Shown here: piece by piece, positions 59,883 to 64,000 of the stretch
Layout of the letters: every line of letters begins with the position of its first letter
How positions within the stretch are numbered: position 1 is the first letter of the stretch
DNA from: Ianthella basta
Lineage: Eukaryota; Porifera; Demospongiae; Verongiida; Ianthellidae
Reading direction: 5' to 3'
Assembly: GCA_964019415.1 (NCBI GenBank)
Contig: OZ025887.1
Coordinates: 6,123,950 to 6,187,949, forward strand
DNA: 64,000 nucleotides
The notes under the pieces: generated by a model
Databases searched by the model: none
What the model was told of the DNA's origin: nothing
Seen by the model: the letters and a program-made list of their open reading frames with translations, nothing else
Program-made: the position numbers and the translations under genes

Positions 59883-61729
59883 ATGGCTACTCCTCCCTCA
59901 TCCCCTTCATCAGATCACGTTAAGAAAGATGACGCTATGCCTCCAAAGGACAAGGAGGAGATACCTAAACCGGAAAAGAAGAGATTGGAGTCCTCCAAAG
60001 ACGCTTCCAAAGAAGCGGAAGAACAAGAAGACCACTCTAAGCTGCACCCTCCTACAGCAGCAGCAGCAGCAGAAACCGATTCTTCGAACCAGCAAGAGCT
60101 CCCCGAGATGCGGAGAACACAACCTCGGCAAATCAAGTACATCACGCCACTCTTCTACATATCTCCCCTGGATACCTCGCACGCAATGGTCATTGTAGGT
60201 TATGTTGTTGTCATGTTGCTGTCAGTGGGGACTCGACTGTACAAGCTGGATGAGCCCTTCCACGTGTGGTGAGCTGTGAGGGGAGTGCGCGAGTGTAAGT
60301 ACTCATTGTGGTGGTACTGGTGCATGTGTGAGTGGGAGGGGAGGGGAAGGAGGAGGGGGAGGGTGGCATGCAATGCTAGAGTGATTGCAGTGTATGTTCA
60401 TTGGGATACTCAATGGGAAATTGAGCAATGAGTAGGCTAGAACTCTCTGTCTTCTTTGTGGCCAGTCACCCCATGCCCTTCCCTACCTTTCCCCTCTCCT
60501 TGTACAGTTGGGACGAGACTCACTTTGGAAAACATGCCAGCTGGTACCTGAATGGCACGTTCTTCTTTGATGTGCACCCTCCACTAGGGAAGCTGCTGAT
60601 TGCTGCAGGAGGCTATGTCACAGGATACAATGCATGTTTCGCTTTTGAGAAGCCTGGTGATGAGTATGGGGACCACCACTACTACGGCATGCGGCTGGTG
60701 AGGGGAGGGGGTGTAGGTGGGGGGATGGTGAGGGGTGGGGTGTAAGTGAGATGATGAGTGGTTGGAGGGTGGGGGGATGGTGAGGAATAGGGGTGTAGGT
60801 GGAAGGATGAGGGTTGGATGGGTGGGGGTGTAGGTGGAATGATGAGGGTTGGAGGGTGAGGGTGTAGGTGGAATGATGAGGGTTGGATGGGTGGGGGTGT
60901 AGGTGGAATGATGAGGGTTGGATGGGTGGGGGTGTAGGTGGAATGATGAGGGTTGGAGGGTGAGGGGATTGAGTATTAGCAGTTGTATTGTCTAGTACTG
61001 GGGTCAGGTTAGGTTATATGCACAAGCAAAGGAGGTGAGCTGACTGACATCATTGCATGTACTGTATTAGAGCAGTTTCTACTCAAGTGTCAGAGAGGTC
61101 ATCACTGTCTAGTTGCACTCCTCCCCTCCCCTCCCCTCCCCTCCCCTCCCCTCCCCTCCCCTCCCCTCCCTCTTCCCCACCCCTCCTATCCCTTCCCTGT
61201 GTGCAGCTTTGTGCTGTGTTTGGCATCCTGGTCGTCCCTATTGCGTATATGACAGTACACGAGCTGACACGTTCCTGCACTGCAGCCTTCATCGCATCAG
61301 CCCTGCTCGTCTGTGGTGAGTCACAGCTGAACTTGACAGTCTGTTGTGTGTATGCCTCTTGGGTTCATAACAATGATGGAGTCCACCTTTAGGTCTGTGC
61401 TGATGAGCAGATGCAAACTGTCCCCTCCCCTCCCCCTCCCCTCCCCTCCCCTCCCCCTCCTCTCCCCTCCCCTTTCCCTCCCCTCCCCTCCCCTAACTCC
61501 TCCCTGTCACAGACACTGGACTCCTGTCACTGTCGCAGTACATCTTACTGGACCCGCCCCTCATCTGCTTCATTAGTGCTGCTGCCATGACAACCTTCAA
61601 GTTTCGGGAGTGCAGCGACGAGCCATTCTCTCCGGAGTGGTGGTGGTGGCTGTTCATATCTGGCTGTACCATTGCCTTTGCCATTAGGTAACCTCACACA
61701 CGCACACACACACACACACACACACGCAC

Positions 61730-61825
<96 letters not shown>

Positions 61826-63881
61826 GTCTGTCCTATTTTCTTTACAGTGTCAAGTTTGTTGGCCTATTCATTGTATTGTTTGTTGGGCTGGTCACCATCA
61901 AGGACCTCTGGGACATCTACGGTGACACAAGGAACTCTCTCGTATGTGCCAGCACACCAAACAGCACCCTATTTGTGTGGCTGCCCACATCACCCCCTCT
62001 CCCTCCCTCTCTTCAGATTGTGGTTACTCAGCATTTCATGGCCAGAGCCCTGTGTCTCATTGCCCTCCCAATTGTCATCTATTGTGGGATTTTCCTAGTC
62101 CACTTCTCAGTACTGTACAGAAGGTGCAGTGTTGGTGACACACTGACTGACACGCTCCCACCCTATCCCCACCCCTCCCCACCCCTCCCCACCCCTGCAT
62201 TGTCCTCCCCCACCCCTCCCCACCCCTGCATTGTCCTCCCCCATCCCTCCCCTTGCAGTGGTAATGGTGACGGCTTCATGAGCTCAGCCTTCCAGTCCAC
62301 ACTGATAGGCAATGAACTTCACGAGAGAACAGTGCCTGAAGGTAGGTGGTCCTTCAGCACAGCAGCTACCCCTCCCCTCCCCTCCCCTCCCCTCCCCTCT
62401 ACTCCCCTCCCACCCCATCCCACCCCTCCCCACCCCTCTCCTCCCCTCCCCTCCCCTCCCCTCCCCTTCATCCTCCCCCTTCCTTTGTCATTCTGCCCCC
62501 TCCCCTGACCTCTGCCTCTGTTGCAGATGTTGCCTATGGGTCTGTCCTGACCTTGAAGAGCCACCGTCCCGGGGGATCCCTCCTCCACTCTCACCCGCAT
62601 TTGTACCCTGAGGACGTTGGACCAGTACAACAACAGGTGGGCGGTGCCCCTCCCCTCCTCACCTGCCCCTCCCCCTTCTTGCATGCTCCTCCCACAGTAG
62701 TGCTGTGAAAGGACTCCATGCCTCTCTGTAGATCACAGCTTACTCCCATAAAGATGACAACAATAAGTGGCTAGTGAAGACAGTGCATTCGGAGCAGCCA
62801 ACTCTGGAGGATGGCGGTAAGCAAGGCACCTTCACTGGAATGCAGTGGTTTCAAAGGAGTTTGTGTCCATCTCTGTCATGATGAAGGCCACAAAAAAGGA
62901 GGGCTAGCTGATGGGAGACCATCTTGGGTGACAGGCTGTAGTAATATTTGTGAGTGATTAGGAACTGAGTGGGCGTCATTTCATTTCTTCATTGGGAACC
63001 AAAATGCATCCTCTTTGGAAGTCATGTTCTCAGATGTGGTCCCAGCCCTGGCAACAGGCGCACCCTGACTGGGTCATTTGTTAACTGCTCATTCCTTAGG
63101 GAGGTTTGGCTGGTCATCACTTTGAGATGCTTTCATGTGCAGTGGCAGTGACTAGTGTACTAGGGTCAACAGACATGGTGTTATGTACACACTGAAATTT
63201 TATTATGTGACCCAGACTGTGTGCTTAATGTACTGTATATCTTTCTCATCATCTGCCGCCCACTGGTCTCCTCTCCACTCTGCCGCCCTCTGGTCTCCTC
63301 TGGTATTTTGCTCCCTCTGGTCTCCTCTTCCTCTCTCTCTATCCCACTCTTCTTCCCTCTTCCTTCAGATGATTCAATTGTGTTTCTGACTCATGGTGAC
63401 ATTATAAGACTGGAACACATTGCGTACGTTACCATGATGAAACATGTGACATACATTTGACACACATGTGACACGCATGTGACACGCATGTGACACGCAT
63501 GTGACATGCATGTGACATGCATGTGACATGCATGTGAAACACATGTGAATGTGCTACTCATGTGACATACAGCTGTCTCTCCATCTCTGTAGGACCCATC
63601 GCAACCTCCACAGCCACAGGGAGAAGGCACCCATCACCAAAGAGCATTACCAAGTGTCAGGATATGGGAAGGCAAGTCGGCTCATCCTGCCCCATTGCGT
63701 GTGGCTGTAACCATCTCTCTGTCCATAGGATGGTGTTGGTGATGCCAATGACAACTGGCGTGTGGAGGTGGTGGGCGGGGCTCCAGGAGACCGTGTGAAG
63801 ACGGTGAAAACTCTACTCCGACTGCGTCATGCTCACATTGGTTGCTACCTGTACACTCACTCCACGCAGCTTCCAAAGTGG
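59883..63881 (+). CDS. POMT2: Protein O-mannosyltransferase 2 (POMT2), 3' end outside window
   Basis: POMT2 with POMT1 transfers mannose from dolichyl-phosphate mannose to Ser/Thr in the ER, as on dystroglycan. The chosen start gives a charged N-terminal cytoplasmic stretch ([17 protein letters not shown] onwards), then a first membrane helix ([19 protein letters not shown]). The second exon contains [20 protein letters not shown] and [11 protein letters not shown], the catalytic GT39 loop with its DE motif. Multiple membrane helices follow ([67 protein letters not shown]). MIR motifs come next ([73 protein letters not shown]). The last visible exon ends STQLPKW at 63881, followed by a donor. 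The C-terminal membrane part lies beyond the window. Confidence 0.94.
60700..60965. repeat. 34-bp G-rich minisatellite, POMT2 intron
   Basis: Four to six degenerate units containing GGTGTAGGTGGAATGATGAG and GGTTGGATGGGTGG on the + strand. Confidence 0.8.
61697..61823. repeat. (CA)n microsatellite, POMT2 intron
   Basis: CA array of about 125 bp with a few CACG variants near its 5' end. Confidence 0.95.
62145..62255. repeat. CCACCCCTCCC repeat, POMT2 intron
   Basis: Pyrimidine-rich units with a duplicated 43-bp block containing CCCCTGCATTGTCCTCCCCCA, directly upstream of the acceptor for the exon encoding [11 protein letters not shown]. Confidence 0.7.
62365..62470. repeat. CCCCT pentanucleotide repeat, POMT2 intron
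   Basis: Tandem CCCCT/CCCAC units on +. The same CCCCT motif also occurs in POMT2 introns at about 61122-61168 and 61422-61495. Confidence 0.8.
62822..63365 (+). other. Long POMT2 intron without recognised feature
   Basis: About 540 bp between two MIR exons, with a tandem GCCGCCC..CTGGTCTCCTCT word near 63250-63330 and nothing else I can name. Confidence 0.45.
63446..63548. repeat. 11-bp minisatellite, POMT2 intron
   Basis: About eight copies of GCATGTGACA(C/T), each containing a CATGTG word, between two MIR exons. Confidence 0.85.
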
Positions 63882-63900
63882 TGAGTTCCTGGCAGGGCTA

Positions 63901-63903
<3 letters not shown>

Positions 63904-63969
<66 letters not shown>

Positions 63970-63982
63970 TGTGCACACGTGC
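63904..63982. repeat. (GT)n passing to (GTGC)n, POMT2 intron
   Basis: A GT array becomes a GCGT tetranucleotide array at about 63930 and runs almost to the window end. Confidence 0.9.
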
Positions 63983-64000
63983 AAAATCACCTTATACAGA

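Overview
The window is nuclear DNA of an early-branching animal, most likely a sponge. Supporting signs are GT-AG introns of roughly 60-300 bp, about 15 genes in 64 kb, animal-type genes (ATG14, a FERM-SH2 tyrosine kinase, a WAP/VWC/SEA membrane protein) and introns loaded with CA/GT microsatellites and G/C-rich minisatellites. Metazoan is well supported by gene content; 'sponge' is inference. No prokaryotic, viral, rRNA, tRNA or CRISPR feature was seen.

Layout, left to right: TPR protein 3' end (+, 2-694); TAF1 (-, 1103-12036); F-box/WD40 protein (+, 12278-18192); STN1 (-, 18457-20410); WAP/VWC/SEA single-pass membrane protein (+, 20738-32483); serine palmitoyltransferase small subunit (-, 32771-33316); PSMA3 (+, 33393-36718); ATG14 (-, 36992-39796); MRPS10 (-, 39841-41055); intronless RCC1-repeat protein (+, 41091-42227); JAK-like FERM-SH2-kinase (-, 42371-47691); BAZ1A/ACF1 (-, 48068-55800); TBP (+, 56084-57848); GSTZ1 (-, 58236-59837); POMT2 (+, 59883 to beyond the window). 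Coordinates run from start codon to stop codon and include introns. Strands almost alternate, so genes pair head-to-head over 35-330 bp and tail-to-tail over 140-410 bp.

The genes are mostly housekeeping: TFIID (TAF1, TBP), chromatin remodelling (BAZ1A), telomere replication (STN1), proteasome (PSMA3), mitochondrial translation (MRPS10), autophagy initiation (ATG14), sphingolipid synthesis (SPT small subunit), tyrosine catabolism (GSTZ1) and protein O-mannosylation (POMT2). They do not form one pathway. Six of them (SPTSSA, BAZ1A, ATG14, PSMA3, GSTZ1, POMT2) have human orthologues on chromosome 14, and GSTZ1/POMT2 are head-to-head neighbours in human too, so the window looks like a fragment of an ancient animal linkage group.

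The most unusual items are a FERM-SH2 kinase with only one, apparently active, kinase domain; a BAZ1A with two tandem bromodomains that both lack the acetyl-lysine-binding Asn; a 42-bp minisatellite whose every unit copies the splice acceptor of the next exon; a recent 3.2-kb tandem duplication inside the membrane-protein gene; and a 44-bp spacing between MRPS10 and ATG14 on one strand. Exon borders were read by eye from splice motifs and homology; no transcript evidence was available.
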